Positions 32,780 to 42,960 are shown, numbered from the stretch's first letter. The stretch: 64,000 nucleotides of DNA from JAAXKN01 sp036261625 (GCA_036261625.1 DATAKL010000002.1:41404-105403); one strand, 5' to 3'. Numbers and translations are program-made. Notes: generated by a model not told the origin, from the sequence alone.

Positions 32780-35025
32780 AATTCCACCTTTAACGAAACG
32801 GATGGCAGAAACGGCAGCATATTGACCTGTTTGCCCGTGTTCCTGTCAAAATAAAATATGTTCTTTCTGTTGTAGACGTTCATTATGCTTGCGTCCAGTG
32901 TGAAGCGGGCAAAGCCGAAAGTAAATTTCTTCGACATTCCCACGTCCAGCCTGTGATAGACCGTCAGGCGCTTCAGGTTCCTCCTGTCCCAGATCGTTGA
33001 AGCCTTAAAGTTCGAAAGGTCCTGGAACGACCAAACGTCGTTAATATTAAGCCTGTCATAAAATCCTGTTACGGGTGAAAACGGAAGTCCTGAATTTAAG
33101 AACCACGTAGCATTTACTTCAAAGCCCGCTCCCAGGTTGTATCCCGTAAGAATATTGAGCGAATGCCTGAGGTCGTACTTCGGGATGTAGAGCTGTCCTT
33201 TTGGGTCAATCTTAAACGACCAGCTTAAGGAGTATCCTGTTTTAAGATACATTCCAGAGGTCTGCACCTTTACAAGGCTTTCAAAGCCGTAGGCTTCGCC
33301 GTTAACGTTAATATAGTCGGGATCGGTTACAAAATATTTGTTGTAGTTGGCCTCTGAAAGATTGGTGAGGTACTTATAGTAACCTTCCAGATCGACTGAA
33401 AAGTTTTCAGTCAGATAGTAGCTTAACCCGAGTGTAAGCTGCGTAGCCTCGCTGGCAGCGATGTTGGGCTGAATGATTGTCCAGGGCTCGAAAATTGAAA
33501 TAAGATCGTTCTCATTTGAAACGGTAATCATCTCCTGCGAATATCTGCCGAAGCCCGCCTTAAGGGCCAGAACAGGCACCGGTTTATAAGTTACATTAAT
33601 ACGCGGTTCCAGAAGAAACGGCCTGAGCTCTGAGATCGATGCAAAGTTAATGCGCATGCCGAGGTTAAAGCCCACGTTTTCATACCTGTAAAACTTATAG
33701 TTGGCGAAACCCGTAAGGCCGTAACCCGACTGGTCGAAGGAGATATTTCTACCGTAGAGGTTCTGCATTTTAAGCCCGGTGGAGATAAACCTGTTCTCCA
33801 GGCCGAAGTTCAGTTCGTCGCGGCTGTCGTAAATGTAGGTGAAGTTAAACCGGTTGGTAAAATCGTGCACAAAATTATTTCGCGGTTTCGACTGACTGAA
33901 ATTGGGGAGCACTTCGGCCTCAAAGTTGCTCGATGAGAGCGTGATTTCAGAAAGCAGTGGGCTAGCCCAGATCTGATACCAGTTCAGGCCGAATAGCTGA
34001 TTCTTGATGCTGTAGTCCTCCTTAAACGGATCGCCGTTTTTTACCATATCCTGCGACATGAAGCCGTGCACTGTAAACTTCCCGTTATATAAGATTGCAG
34101 GGTTAGCATAGTTTACCTTAAATGACATGTCGTAAAAATCGAACGGGGCATCCTGATCGTTCAGGAATTTCTTGAGGGCCCTGGCATAATAGCTTTTTCT
34201 TCCTGTAACCAGGAAGGATCCGCCCGGAATGGGGCCTTCTACTGAAGCTTTTCCTGAAAGGAGGCCTGCTGTACCAGAAGCGTGAAAGCTGTTTTTATTG
34301 CCGTCTCTTGTAAGCACATTAAGAACCGAAGAAAGCCTTCCGCCGAACTCGGGTCCGAAGCCTCCTTTATAGAATTCCATGCCGGAGATCATTTCAGGAT
34401 CTATTGTGCTGTAGATTCCAAGGGCGTGGAAAGGGTAGTAGACTGTTACTCCGTTTAAGAGCACGAGGTTCTGGTTGCTGTTTCCGCCGCGCACGAAGTA
34501 GCGCGAGGTAACGTCGCCTGTAGAGCTGACGCCGGGTGAAGACTGCAGCACCTTGAAGATGTCGGCCTCAACGCCTGTGGGCATCATCTGGATCTCTTTG
34601 ATACTGATCTTCTGAAGCCCCAGGTCGGCCTCATTTTCGCGGACGGATTTATTTCCAAGAACGGAAATTTCCTCTAATTTTATGCTTCCCGGTATAAGCT
34701 GAATGTTGAGCTGTTTGATTTCACCTTCGGTTATCTCTGCCGTGAGCTCTTTTGACCTGAAGCCGATGCAGGAAACAATAATTTTGTACTTTCCGGCGGG
34801 AATAGCCGGAATAAAATAGTAGCCTTTATTATCAGTAGGAGAGCCCAGGCGGAGACTTTTGATATAAACATTGGCATAGGCTACAGCTTCGCCGCTTGTG
34901 GAATCCGTTACAATACCGCGCAGCTTGCCGCCAGAGGACGCTGCGGCTGAAGCATCAGTCTTTGTAAAGGCAAAGAAAAAAAGCAAAGGGAGAAGTAAAG
35001 CCGAAAGTATAGAAAGCTTTTGCAT
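32776..35025 (-). CDS. TonB-dependent receptor with N-terminal carboxypeptidase-like domain
   Basis: A 749-residue outer-membrane transporter. A signal peptide is followed by a CarboxypepD_reg-like domain (residues about 30-115: KLRGIVTDSTSGEAVAYANVYI), a plug (about 130-240: PGVSSTGDVTSRYFVRGG and FYKGGFGPEFGGRLSSVLN) and a long barrel ending in FLPSVSLKVEL. It imports an unknown ligand using TonB-derived energy. No sugar- or metal-specific gene is near, so the ligand cannot be inferred. First gene of the pair with the DUF4249 lipoprotein. Confidence 0.92.
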   Translation of the reverse strand: MQKLSILSALLLPLLFFFAFTKTDASAAASSGGKLRGIVTDSTSGEAVAYANVYIKSLRLGSPTDNKGYYFIPAIPAGKYKIIVSCIGFRSKELTAEITEGEIKQLNIQLIPGSIKLEEISVLGNKSVRENEADLGLQKISIKEIQMMPTGVEADIFKVLQSSPGVSSTGDVTSRYFVRGGNSNQNLVLLNGVTVYYPFHALGIYSTIDPEMISGMEFYKGGFGPEFGGRLSSVLNVLTRDGNKNSFHASGTAGLLSGKASVEGPIPGGSFLVTGRKSYYARALKKFLNDQDAPFDFYDMSFKVNYANPAILYNGKFTVHGFMSQDMVKNGDPFKEDYSIKNQLFGLNWYQIWASPLLSEITLSSSNFEAEVLPNFSQSKPRNNFVHDFTNRFNFTYIYDSRDELNFGLENRFISTGLKMQNLYGRNISFDQSGYGLTGFANYKFYRYENVGFNLGMRINFASISELRPFLLEPRINVTYKPVPVLALKAGFGRYSQEMITVSNENDLISIFEPWTIIQPNIAASEATQLTLGLSYYLTENFSVDLEGYYKYLTNLSEANYNKYFVTDPDYINVNGEAYGFESLVKVQTSGMYLKTGYSLSWSFKIDPKGQLYIPKYDLRHSLNILTGYNLGAGFEVNATWFLNSGLPFSPVTGFYDRLNINDVWSFQDLSNFKASTIWDRRNLKRLTVYHRLDVGMSKKFTFGFARFTLDASIMNVYNRKNIFYFDRNTGKQVNMLPFLPSVSLKVEL

Positions 35026-35259
35026 TTAAAGTCCGGTTAGATATATATCAGTAATATCTGTTTAATTAAAGTTACGTCCCAAAAATATGTTAATTCTTTG
35101 AAAATACATAATCAGACCTGGGATAATTGCATTTTTCATCCATTGTACGTGAGTAAGAAAATAATATATTAAATATATAGGTGGGAAATCCCAAAAATGG
35201 ACGGGAGATTTCCTCGCTTTCTGCGTGCAGGAAATCAATTAATAATTAAGGAGGGAGTA

Positions 35260-35871
35260 ATGGCAGAAATAAAAATCCAACCGAAGAAGCCTTCACCAAT
35301 ATCTTATGTTTTATATGCACTTGCGCTGGTGGCAATTGTTTATATGGTAATCAGAAGCCTGACAGCTTCCAAAAACCCTGTACAGACACCTACTGTAATA
35401 GTCGATACTACTGATGTAGCCGGAAGCGTAAATGATTTTGTCAGTTTCCTGGGCGATACAACCAATACAAGGGTGGATACCGAAAAGTCACCCGCATATA
35501 CAAGCTATGGACTTTATCTTCTCTCAGCTGCAATTGGAGCTACGGCAACCAGGGACGCTGCAAATGATAGTAACATTATTCAGAGGAGCACAAGACTCCA
35601 GGCGATCTCAGACAGCATTCAGAATCACTGGACACCAATCGAAAAGTCGGTAAGGGTCAGAGATGCTTTCCTTAGAGCTGCGGGCCTCATGGATGCAATA
35701 CAGGCCAAAAAGTATCCGAACCTGAAGCAGCAGGTCGCAATTGTAAAGCAGAAGGCCGAAGCAATCAACCCCAATCAGGAAGTGAGATTTCAGAAACCTA
35801 AGGTGGAGCAGTTCTTCCAGCAGTCGGCCGCTGCTCTGCAGGCAATGGTTCAGAAAGCAAAAACCGAATAG
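35260..35871 (+). CDS. Membrane-anchored hypothetical protein
   Basis: A 203-residue protein. The start is the ATG at 35260 because AAGGAGGG lies 5 bases upstream; an earlier in-frame ATG at 35197 has none. One membrane helix (about residues 16-34, SYVLYALALVAIVYMVI) is followed by a soluble helical domain with SAAIGATATRDA and a C-terminal helix of Q/A/K-rich sequence. Not recognised. It is 38 bases before the PRC-barrel gene, so likely co-transcribed, and may be part of a stress or envelope set with the catalase. Confidence 0.75.
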   Translation: MAEIKIQPKKPSPISYVLYALALVAIVYMVIRSLTASKNPVQTPTVIVDTTDVAGSVNDFVSFLGDTTNTRVDTEKSPAYTSYGLYLLSAAIGATATRDAANDSNIIQRSTRLQAISDSIQNHWTPIEKSVRVRDAFLRAAGLMDAIQAKKYPNLKQQVAIVKQKAEAINPNQEVRFQKPKVEQFFQQSAAALQAMVQKAKTE

Positions 35872-35909
35872 TCACGACATTCTAGTTTAGTAAAACAACA
35901 GGAGGTAAT

Positions 35910-36410
35910 ATGGATATAAACCCCGGAGAAGGAATGGAAGAGAAAAGACTTTTATACAGTCTGAGCGAACTGGACTTTTATGAAGTATCGAAAGATGACC
36001 CGGATGTCCGCGGCTGGGACGTATACGGCGGCGACGGAGAGAAGTTCGGTGAGGTGGATGACCTGATAGTTGACCCCGCGGCATTGAAAGTAAGATATCT
36101 TGACGTAATAATTACGCTTAAAAACGAAGACGATGAGCTTAACGCAAGACACCTTCTCATACCTGTAGGTCTTGCTGTGGTTGAGAAAAAAGGTGACAGG
36201 GTAACGGCCCCCAGAATACGCATGAGCAATTTAAGGGAATACCCGCTTTATGACGGAGGCCTCGTAACAAGGATTTATGAGAACTCCATTCGTCATATTA
36301 TGGATCCCGACATACTTTACACATCAGATGACACGGGCGACTTCTACAGTCATGAGCACTTCGATGAAAACATGTTCTACGGCGACCGCCGCCGCGAGGC
36401 AGGGTTATAA
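35910..36410 (+). CDS. PRC-barrel domain protein
   Basis: A 166-residue protein with the PRC-barrel in residues about 30-110: DVRGWDVYGGDGEKFGEVDDLIVD, split here as GWDVYGGDGEKFG and VDDLIVDPAALKVRYLDV. This fold binds partners in photosynthetic reaction centres, RimM and many stress proteins. The rest is acidic, with YTSDDTGDFYSHEHF near the C-terminus. Strong AGGAGG ribosome site. In Bacteroidota such genes cluster with general stress proteins, which fits the catalase downstream. Confidence 0.85.
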   Translation: MDINPGEGMEEKRLLYSLSELDFYEVSKDDPDVRGWDVYGGDGEKFGEVDDLIVDPAALKVRYLDVIITLKNEDDELNARHLLIPVGLAVVEKKGDRVTAPRIRMSNLREYPLYDGGLVTRIYENSIRHIMDPDILYTSDDTGDFYSHEHFDENMFYGDRRREAGL

Positions 36411-36676
36411 GATATTTAACGTTTTATCGATGTCGGAAGGGTGTCAGGAAAGGTTCTGACATCCCATCTGACATCCTCAACCTGTTTCCGCCTTTAAAAA
36501 TGCCTCCCATCTGCAATCTACAAAACCTCGCACCTCGAATCTCGCACCCTTCTCATACCAAAAATTTTCCCTCTATTGAAACTCAGACAAAGAATCCTTT
36601 TCTTGAAAGTTATATTTCCTTTTCAAGGGAATATGCAGCACGATCAATTGGGAGGATAAAATGAAGGAGAAAATAA

Positions 36677-37621
36677 ATGTTTCATCACGTCAAGGACTTA
36701 CAGTTCAATGCAAGGGTTTCTAAACCCGACCCCAGATTTGCGGCTCTCCTGCTCGAGCAGTTCGGGGGAGGCAACGGGGAGCTTAAGGCTGCAATGCAGT
36801 ACTTTGTACAGTCATTCGCAGCAAGAAAGCCGCATCCGGATCTTTATGATCTTTTAATGGATATTGCAACCGAGGAATTAAGCCATCTCGAAATTGTGGG
36901 GGCAACAATAACTATGCTTACAGACGGAATAAAAGGGGAATTAAAGAATGCTGTTGATGTGAACCCTGTAGCCCAAATGGCACAAATGTCAGGTTCTCAA
37001 AAAGATGATTTGATCCATGCTGCTCTGCAGAATCCTCAGTTCCTGGTTCAGACAGGCGGAGGCCCGGCTCTTACCAACGCTTCGGGAATCCCGTGGATGG
37101 GAACTTTTGTGAATTCAAACGGCGACCCAACGGTCGATCTCAGAAGCAATATAGCCGCAGAATCGAGAGCCAAAATTGTATATGAATACCTTCTTAAATT
37201 TACCGACGACAAGCTGGTGCAGGAGAGCCTGAGATTTCTCATGACGCGCGAAATCACACACTTCCAGCAGTTTACAGGTGCCTTGAATAATATTGAACCC
37301 AACTTCCCTCCGGGACAGCTTCAGGGCGACGTCAGATATACACATGCCGCTTTTAATATGTCTGACGGCGAGGACCGGCGCGGCCCGTGGAATGAAGGGC
37401 AGGGCCCCTGGAACCAGGGAGAGCAGTGGAACTATATACAGGATCCCATCAAGCAGGTTCGCGAGACCAACGGGCTTCTTAATATGAAACCCCAGGGTAC
37501 AAAGCATACGCCTGAGGAGATGCAGAAACTGGAGAAGAAACTCTCTGAAGAAAGAAGCAAAGTTGTAAAGAACTCCTCTCCGCAAGGCGGCGAGCAGCAG
37601 TGGTCAAAATACGGTAAATAA
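36677..37621 (+). CDS. Manganese catalase
   Basis: Breaks down hydrogen peroxide with a dimanganese centre rather than haem. The 314 residues have the expected ligand set: E35 in NGELKAAMQYF, E67 and H70 in ATEELSHLEIVG, a Glu in KIVYEYLLKF and Glu-His in MTREITHFQQF. The FHHVKDLQF start and the glycine-rich, Trp/Asn tail (GPWNEGQGPWNQGEQW) are usual. AAGGAG precedes the ATG at 36677. 266 bases separate it from the PRC gene; a bidirectional terminator follows. Confidence 0.93.
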   Translation: MFHHVKDLQFNARVSKPDPRFAALLLEQFGGGNGELKAAMQYFVQSFAARKPHPDLYDLLMDIATEELSHLEIVGATITMLTDGIKGELKNAVDVNPVAQMAQMSGSQKDDLIHAALQNPQFLVQTGGGPALTNASGIPWMGTFVNSNGDPTVDLRSNIAAESRAKIVYEYLLKFTDDKLVQESLRFLMTREITHFQQFTGALNNIEPNFPPGQLQGDVRYTHAAFNMSDGEDRRGPWNEGQGPWNQGEQWNYIQDPIKQVRETNGLLNMKPQGTKHTPEEMQKLEKKLSEERSKVVKNSSPQGGEQQWSKYGK

Positions 37622-37634
37622 ATCAAAATAAATA

Positions 37635-37673
37635 AAATACCTCCCGTGGCAGAAGGGTCCCCGGGAGGTATTT
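37635..37673. terminator. Bidirectional terminator after catalase and sdaA
   Basis: A 12-bp stem (37635-37646 with 37662-37673) with A-rich and T-rich flanks between two convergent genes. Confidence 0.85.
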
Positions 37674-37681
37674 CTATAAGA

Positions 37682-38875
37682 TCATTCCCACAGTAAAGCC
37701 AGGCCTCCTTCGGAGGTTTCTTTGTATATGGGCGGCAGGTCGTGCCCCGTCTGGTTCATCGTCTTAACGATCTTGTCAAAAGAAACTATATGGCGCCCGT
37801 CTGAAAGAAGAGCAAAGGTCGCAGTATTAAGCGCTCTTTCGCATGCAAAGGCGTTGCGCTCGATGCAGGGTACCTGTACGAGCCCGCAAATGGGATCGCA
37901 CGTAAGCCCCAGGTGATGCTCAATTCCCATTTCCGCTGCATATTCAACCTGATGCGGCGTTCCGCCTAAGAGCTGTGTTGCCGCGGCTGCAGCCATTGCG
38001 CATGCTGTGCCTATTTCCCCCTGGCAGCCGACCCTTGCCCCTGAAATTGAAGCATTCGTCTTTACTATGTTTCCTACAAGTCCTGCCGCTGCAAGCGCTC
38101 TTAAGATCTTCTGTTCTGAAAAATCAAAGCTTTCCTGAAGACGTCTGAGCACTGCAGGAACAACTCCGCACGACCCGCAGGTGGGAGCCGTTACAATTTT
38201 CCCTCCGGCAGCATTCTCCTCTGCCACGGCAAGAGCATATGAAAATATGAGTGTCTTTTCCTTGAGGGAACCGGTATAGTTTTTTGCCTTAACATAATAC
38301 GAAGAAGCCTTCCTCCTTAAATTAAGCCCTCCGGGCAGTATCCCCTCATTTTCAATTCCGCGGTCTATAGCCTCATTCATAACTTTCCAGACTTCGGAGA
38401 GATAACTGTAGATTTCACTTCCTTCGGTTTCCTCTACATATTCCCAGAGTGAGCCCCCGTTACTTTTAGTCCACTTGAGGAGGTCATCCATGGTGCTGAT
38501 GCCGTAGACACTCGTAAGCTCTTCGTCGTGGTCATCGTCAACGATCTTTCCGCCTCCGACACTATAGACTGTCCATTCATTTGTAACGTTGGAATTCATG
38601 TCAAGCGCCTCGAGTTTCATTGCATTCGGATGCTTTTTCAGGAATTCCTCGGGACGCCAGATGACTTCAGTTTCAAAGGGGTAGAGGCTTTCAATAATTG
38701 CCTTGTCTGTCATGTGGCCTTTGCCCGTTGCGGCAAGGCTGCCGAATAATGTAGCCCTGTATTTTAGTGCCTCGGGGCTGTTTTTTCTGAATATTTCAGC
38801 GGCTGTTCTTGGACCCATGGTATGGCTGCTTGAAGGTCCGAAGCCGATTTTATATATTTCTTTTATCGATTCCAT
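37682..38875 (-). CDS. sdaA: L-serine ammonia-lyase (iron-sulfur dependent)
   Basis: Deaminates L-serine to pyruvate. The 397-residue single chain has the beta domain first (GFGPSSSHTMGPRTAAE) and the alpha domain second (APTCGSCGVVPAVL, LTCDPICGLVQVPC), together providing the cysteines for the [4Fe-4S] cluster. Shorter than E. coli SdaA (~454), as is usual in Bacteroidota. Monocistronic. It draws on the same serine pool as serine palmitoyltransferase, but no joint control is visible. Confidence 0.92.
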   Translation of the reverse strand: MESIKEIYKIGFGPSSSHTMGPRTAAEIFRKNSPEALKYRATLFGSLAATGKGHMTDKAIIESLYPFETEVIWRPEEFLKKHPNAMKLEALDMNSNVTNEWTVYSVGGGKIVDDDHDEELTSVYGISTMDDLLKWTKSNGGSLWEYVEETEGSEIYSYLSEVWKVMNEAIDRGIENEGILPGGLNLRRKASSYYVKAKNYTGSLKEKTLIFSYALAVAEENAAGGKIVTAPTCGSCGVVPAVLRRLQESFDFSEQKILRALAAAGLVGNIVKTNASISGARVGCQGEIGTACAMAAAAATQLLGGTPHQVEYAAEMGIEHHLGLTCDPICGLVQVPCIERNAFACERALNTATFALLSDGRHIVSFDKIVKTMNQTGHDLPPIYKETSEGGLALLWE

Positions 38876-38977
38876 TCTGTGCTTTTATAAAATGACTGCC
38901 CAAACTAAAGAATAAGGTCAAGAAATTCAATGCCCTGATGAATACAGGGGGTGTTTTATTCAAAAACAGCCTTTTTT

Positions 38978-39015
38978 CTGCTCTGGAAATGTTTTTCTGC
39001 TCTGGAAATGTTTTT
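38978..39015. repeat. 19-bp tandem duplication upstream of a kinase gene
   Basis: Two perfect head-to-tail copies (38978-38996, 38997-39015) of CTGCTCTGGAAATGTTTTT. Lies in the region before the kinase start at 39131. Confidence 0.85.
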
Positions 39016-39130
39016 CCGTGGGGGCTGGCTTGGTGATCATGGCATATTAATTAATAATAATGCGGTTTTTTACGATAATAAGCTTAAAATTCCAATTCTT
39101 AAATTCTTATCAGACATAAAATTTAAATTA

Positions 39131-40906
39131 ATGAATATAAAAAACATTCCGGTTGAGAAGAAGCTGTTTGCAGGCTTTGTGTTTTCAATTTTGCTTATAG
39201 GTGTCTTAAGTATTTACCTCTATGAATCAAAAATGGCGCTATCCAGGCAGACTCTTGTTCTGAAATCCAATAACGAGCTGAGAATACATGTAAACAACCT
39301 TAAGGCAGCTCTGAACAAGCTTGAATTAGACAGAAAACGCTACCTTTTGAAGAACGGGCAGGGAGATTCCATCGAATACCTGAAATACTTATCCGATTTC
39401 AAAATTGAATTTCAGAAACTTAAAGATTTTGTGAAAAAGGAAAACCTGAAGAATCCTTACCTTGACTCGCTTGAAGTAACTACAGGAAAGGAACTTTCAA
39501 AACTTTCGCATAATTATCATTTGACCTCAAGGCTGGAAAAACATTCCTACGAACTCTTAAAAAGAGAAGAAGCGCTTATAAATAGGTTCAGCAGCTATCT
39601 CTACCAGGTGGACGAGGAGTTTGAGGATAAGAGCATGGAGAGCTTTGCGCTCTATCAGGAAAAGCTGGATGACAACCTTCTCCACTACTTTATGCTCTTA
39701 ATTGCATTTATGATTTTACTGAGCATTTATTTCGCTGTTATCATGCGCGACACGAAAAAAAGGAAGGTCCTTTCATTGGAACTCGAAGAAAGCAGAAATA
39801 ACCTGGATACAATTATTAATACCGTTCCCGCACTGATATTTGTAAAAAACAGAGAAAAGAAGTTTACGCTTGTAAACAGGTATTTCCTGGATTTCTTCAG
39901 GATTTCAAAAGAAAAGATATTCGGCAGGGACAGCTCTGAACTGCTTAGGAATGGCAACCGCTGGATTGCAAACGAGGAGGATGATGAGGTTATCCAGAAT
40001 AAAATTCATATTAACGACATTGAAAGGGAAATTACTCTTAGCGACGGCAAACTCTACTTTCTGAATGTTAATAAGGCACCCCTTGTGAAAAAAGACGGAC
40101 AAGTTTCCGGACTTGTAGGTGTGATGAACGATGTGACAAAGTTGATTGAATATCAGAATTCACTCCTTCAGGCAAGAAAGGAGCTCGAAGAGCTCAATAA
40201 ACAGAAGAACAGGTTTTTCTCAATTATTGCCCACGACCTCAGGAGCCCTTTTACGGGACTTCTCGGAATTTCGGAGCTGCTGGCAAGCGACTATGAAGCC
40301 CTTCCGGAAAGCGACAAAAAAGAGTTTCTTGTCAACATTCACAATTCAGTCAAGAATGTCTGGGATTTGTTAAACAACCTTCTTACATGGTCCAGAATAC
40401 AGTTTGAAAGAATAGATTTCTCTCCTGTAGGTTTCAGTCTTTCAGATGTGATCGGCTCTGTCTTTAAAGCTTTGAGAACTCCTGCCGAGAACAAAGAAGT
40501 CAGGCTGATTTCCGAATGTCCTGAGTCTGCAGAGGTATGGGGTGACGTGAACATGATAGAAACCGTCCTTCGCAACCTTGTAAATAACTCCATAAAGTTT
40601 ACAAATCCGGGAGGATATGTAAAAGTCAGTGCTGAGGACCGCGGCGGAGATAGTATAAATATCTGCGTTTCAGACAGCGGTATAGGTATGAGCAGTGAAA
40701 CGGCTGAAAAACTTTTCAGACCGGACCAGCAGACTTCAAGAAGAGGCACAGCCGGGGAGAAGGGAACAGGGCTCGGGCTTCTGATCAGTGAGGAATTTCT
40801 CAGGAAGCACAAAGGATCCTTTAACGTGGAAAGTGAAATCGGCAAGGGGACCCGAATTTCATTTATGCTCCGGAAAGCCGGTGTGCAGGTTCCTGAAGAA
40901 AATTAA
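39131..40906 (+). CDS. Membrane PAS sensor histidine kinase
   Basis: A 591-residue kinase starting at the ATG at 39131 (MNIKNIPVEKKLFAGF); the frame is open further upstream but begins in repeat DNA without homology. Two membrane helices (about residues 10-32 and 195-215) enclose a helical sensor region of the CHASE3-like kind. One PAS domain (IINTVPALIFVKN) follows, then a coiled linker, HisKA (FSIIAHDLRSPFTGLLG) and HATPase (NNSIKFTNPGG, VSDSGIGMS, GTGLGLLISEE). Unlike the other three cytosolic-core kinases nearby, it has HDLRSP rather than HDLQEP. No regulator is adjacent. Confidence 0.85.
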   Translation: MNIKNIPVEKKLFAGFVFSILLIGVLSIYLYESKMALSRQTLVLKSNNELRIHVNNLKAALNKLELDRKRYLLKNGQGDSIEYLKYLSDFKIEFQKLKDFVKKENLKNPYLDSLEVTTGKELSKLSHNYHLTSRLEKHSYELLKREEALINRFSSYLYQVDEEFEDKSMESFALYQEKLDDNLLHYFMLLIAFMILLSIYFAVIMRDTKKRKVLSLELEESRNNLDTIINTVPALIFVKNREKKFTLVNRYFLDFFRISKEKIFGRDSSELLRNGNRWIANEEDDEVIQNKIHINDIEREITLSDGKLYFLNVNKAPLVKKDGQVSGLVGVMNDVTKLIEYQNSLLQARKELEELNKQKNRFFSIIAHDLRSPFTGLLGISELLASDYEALPESDKKEFLVNIHNSVKNVWDLLNNLLTWSRIQFERIDFSPVGFSLSDVIGSVFKALRTPAENKEVRLISECPESAEVWGDVNMIETVLRNLVNNSIKFTNPGGYVKVSAEDRGGDSINICVSDSGIGMSSETAEKLFRPDQQTSRRGTAGEKGTGLGLLISEEFLRKHKGSFNVESEIGKGTRISFMLRKAGVQVPEEN

Positions 40907-41042
40907 CCTCTTATTCAGTTCTGAGATTTTCCCGGCAGGCATGCCGCCGCTGGGAAGGTGACCTGTCTGTCCGCAGTGTTGCTTTTCACTGCCTTTAACC
41001 ATTGTCTGTTTAATACGTCTAAACTGAAAAATGGGAGCAGTT

Positions 41043-42104
41043 ATGAAAATAAAAACAATTCTGCTGATATTGCTTTTGCAGACGGCTCTTATGGCACAGA
41101 GGCCAAATCTTCCTGATACCGTTCTGCACGTAAAAAGAATTGAAGACGTATTCTTTAAATCCGGGCGTTTTCAGGTTGCCGGAAGCCTCTATATACCTGA
41201 CCTCAGGAATGAAAGATATCCCGTTATAATCTGGGTCTCGGGAAGCGGCCCGAGCTTTAGAAAAGTTAAAAATAAGGAAACCATAAAACTTATTAACTGC
41301 ATTCTGGACAGGGGCTTTGCTTATTTCAGGATAGATAAGCCTGGCTGTGGCGATTCCAAAGGAATAGTAAAAGACGACAGCCTTTTTGCAGAGCTTTCAG
41401 ACATAGTGGTCGATGCCATCAAAACACTTAATAACCACCCTTCCGTTGACAGATCGGACCTGGGACTCTTCGGCAGCAGTCAGGCAGGCTATATAATGCC
41501 CCTTGTAATCTCAAAGTCAAAAGACGTCTCTTTTATGATCGGATCTTCCTGCCCGGGCGAAAACTCCATTGAACAATGGAATTACCTCCTTGAAAAGCAG
41601 ATGGTCTGCGAGGGGATAACTCCTTCAAGGGCAAAGAAAAATATTGAAATGTTTTCGGCCTTAAGGACAACTGGTGACAAACATCTCTTTGATGAAGCCC
41701 TGGCATATTTCAAAAGTAATCCTATGACGGTAAAATCCCTTGGATACGATTCATCATTTTATAAAAAGGCGGAAAGATGGTGGCCGCGCACAATAGATGA
41801 AAAGGATGAAAGCCATTTTGATCCCATGTCTGTAATGGAAAACGTTACTCTACCAGTTTACCTGGTCTACGGAAAAAATGACACTCAGATCGACCCCGTG
41901 CAGGCAATGCAGGCTTACAAAAATGCATTTAAGAAATCGGGCAACAGATACTTCCGCGTTGAAATGTTAAATAACAGCGACCACAACATGAGCCTGAGCT
42001 CCGGATGCCTCGGCGACATATCGGAATTGAACAGGACGGGGAATTATAAGTACGATCCTGAATATCTTAAACTTATCTCCTCATGGCTTGAGGACTGGTA
42101 TTAA
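41043..42104 (+). CDS. Exported alpha/beta hydrolase
   Basis: A 353-residue protein with a signal peptide ending near ALMAQ. Start ATG at 41043 has GGGAG 5 bases upstream; one at 41031 would put this site inside the gene. Fold landmarks: VIIWVSGSGPS (oxyanion loop), FRIDKPGCGDS, the nucleophile elbow LFGSSQAGY, acid in YGKNDTQID and catalytic His in NNSDHNMS. The elbow is G-x-S-x-A instead of G-x-S-x-G. Probable periplasmic esterase or peptidase of unknown substrate. Confidence 0.82.
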   Translation: MKIKTILLILLLQTALMAQRPNLPDTVLHVKRIEDVFFKSGRFQVAGSLYIPDLRNERYPVIIWVSGSGPSFRKVKNKETIKLINCILDRGFAYFRIDKPGCGDSKGIVKDDSLFAELSDIVVDAIKTLNNHPSVDRSDLGLFGSSQAGYIMPLVISKSKDVSFMIGSSCPGENSIEQWNYLLEKQMVCEGITPSRAKKNIEMFSALRTTGDKHLFDEALAYFKSNPMTVKSLGYDSSFYKKAERWWPRTIDEKDESHFDPMSVMENVTLPVYLVYGKNDTQIDPVQAMQAYKNAFKKSGNRYFRVEMLNNSDHNMSLSSGCLGDISELNRTGNYKYDPEYLKLISSWLEDWY

Positions 42105-42148
42105 AATAAATATTACTATATTAATGAAAACCATTTTGGAGTTTCTGC

Positions 42149-42865
42149 ATGTTTAAGAAATTGTTTTATGCTTTTTTCCTGATTGCTTTTACGGCAGTAA
42201 TATCCCCCGCACAGAACTTTACCCTGGGTGTAAAAGGTGGCGCCAGCATGATAAGAATGGACTTTGAGAAGCCGGTTTATATCTTTCCTTACTACCATAG
42301 CGAAAGCCCAAGCACTGCAGAATACAAAACTGCTTACGGTTACACCTTCGGGCTTACAGGCACTTACAGAATAAGTGAGCTGATTTCTATTGAAGCCGAT
42401 ATACTCTATGAGCTGAAGGGGACAAAATACGGGATTGAACAGGAGTCATTTCCGGGCTACATGCCTGCAAAGTTCACCTACACTTATAATCTTAACTACG
42501 CTGCAGTTCCCCTTCTGGCAAAGATTTATCTTCCCCTGGATTCAGATTTTAAGCCTCACGCCGTGCTCGGGGCTTCCTTTGATTTCCTGCTTAACAGCAA
42601 TATGAGCTATACTGTTGAAAGGGATCCCCGTGTGATGGTCCCGGGTGTCGTCATGCCCTCTGATTTTGATCTTAATTCCAAAACAAATTCATTTGATTTA
42701 GGTCTTGTTGGGGGAGTGGGGGCAGATTATTCTTTTGCTTCAGGCATTCTTAGCCTGGAAGCCCTCTACGAACTTGGCACGGCCAACCTGGACAAGGGGA
42801 TGGGATTTGGACCCGTAAACAACAGAACATTTTCCGTTCTGCTGGGATACAGTTTCAGGCTTTAA
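42149..42865 (+). CDS. Porin-family outer-membrane beta-barrel (PorT-like)
   Basis: A 238-residue exported barrel (signal ends ISPAQ). NFTLGVKGGASM at the mature start, YTFGLTGTYRISELISIEADILYELKG split as YTFGLTGTYRI and SIEADILYELKG, YAAVPLLAKIYL, and the final strand FSVLLGYSFRL are characteristic of the outer_membrane_beta-barrel_2 group in Bacteroidota. Role unknown. Follows the hydrolase by 44 bases and may be co-transcribed with it. Confidence 0.8.
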   Translation: MFKKLFYAFFLIAFTAVISPAQNFTLGVKGGASMIRMDFEKPVYIFPYYHSESPSTAEYKTAYGYTFGLTGTYRISELISIEADILYELKGTKYGIEQESFPGYMPAKFTYTYNLNYAAVPLLAKIYLPLDSDFKPHAVLGASFDFLLNSNMSYTVERDPRVMVPGVVMPSDFDLNSKTNSFDLGLVGGVGADYSFASGILSLEALYELGTANLDKGMGFGPVNNRTFSVLLGYSFRL

Positions 42866-42960
42866 GAAATGGCCGAAAAACATGAAATTAAAGTATTGCA
42901 TGAAAGCCGGGCATGAAAGGGAAGCATGTTTTCCTCTACAATTATTTAATAAATGTTAAC

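Noticed and set aside
36525..36550. CTCGCAC repeated twice around CTCGAAT
   Set aside because: Too short and only two copies; likely chance in a pyrimidine-rich gap.
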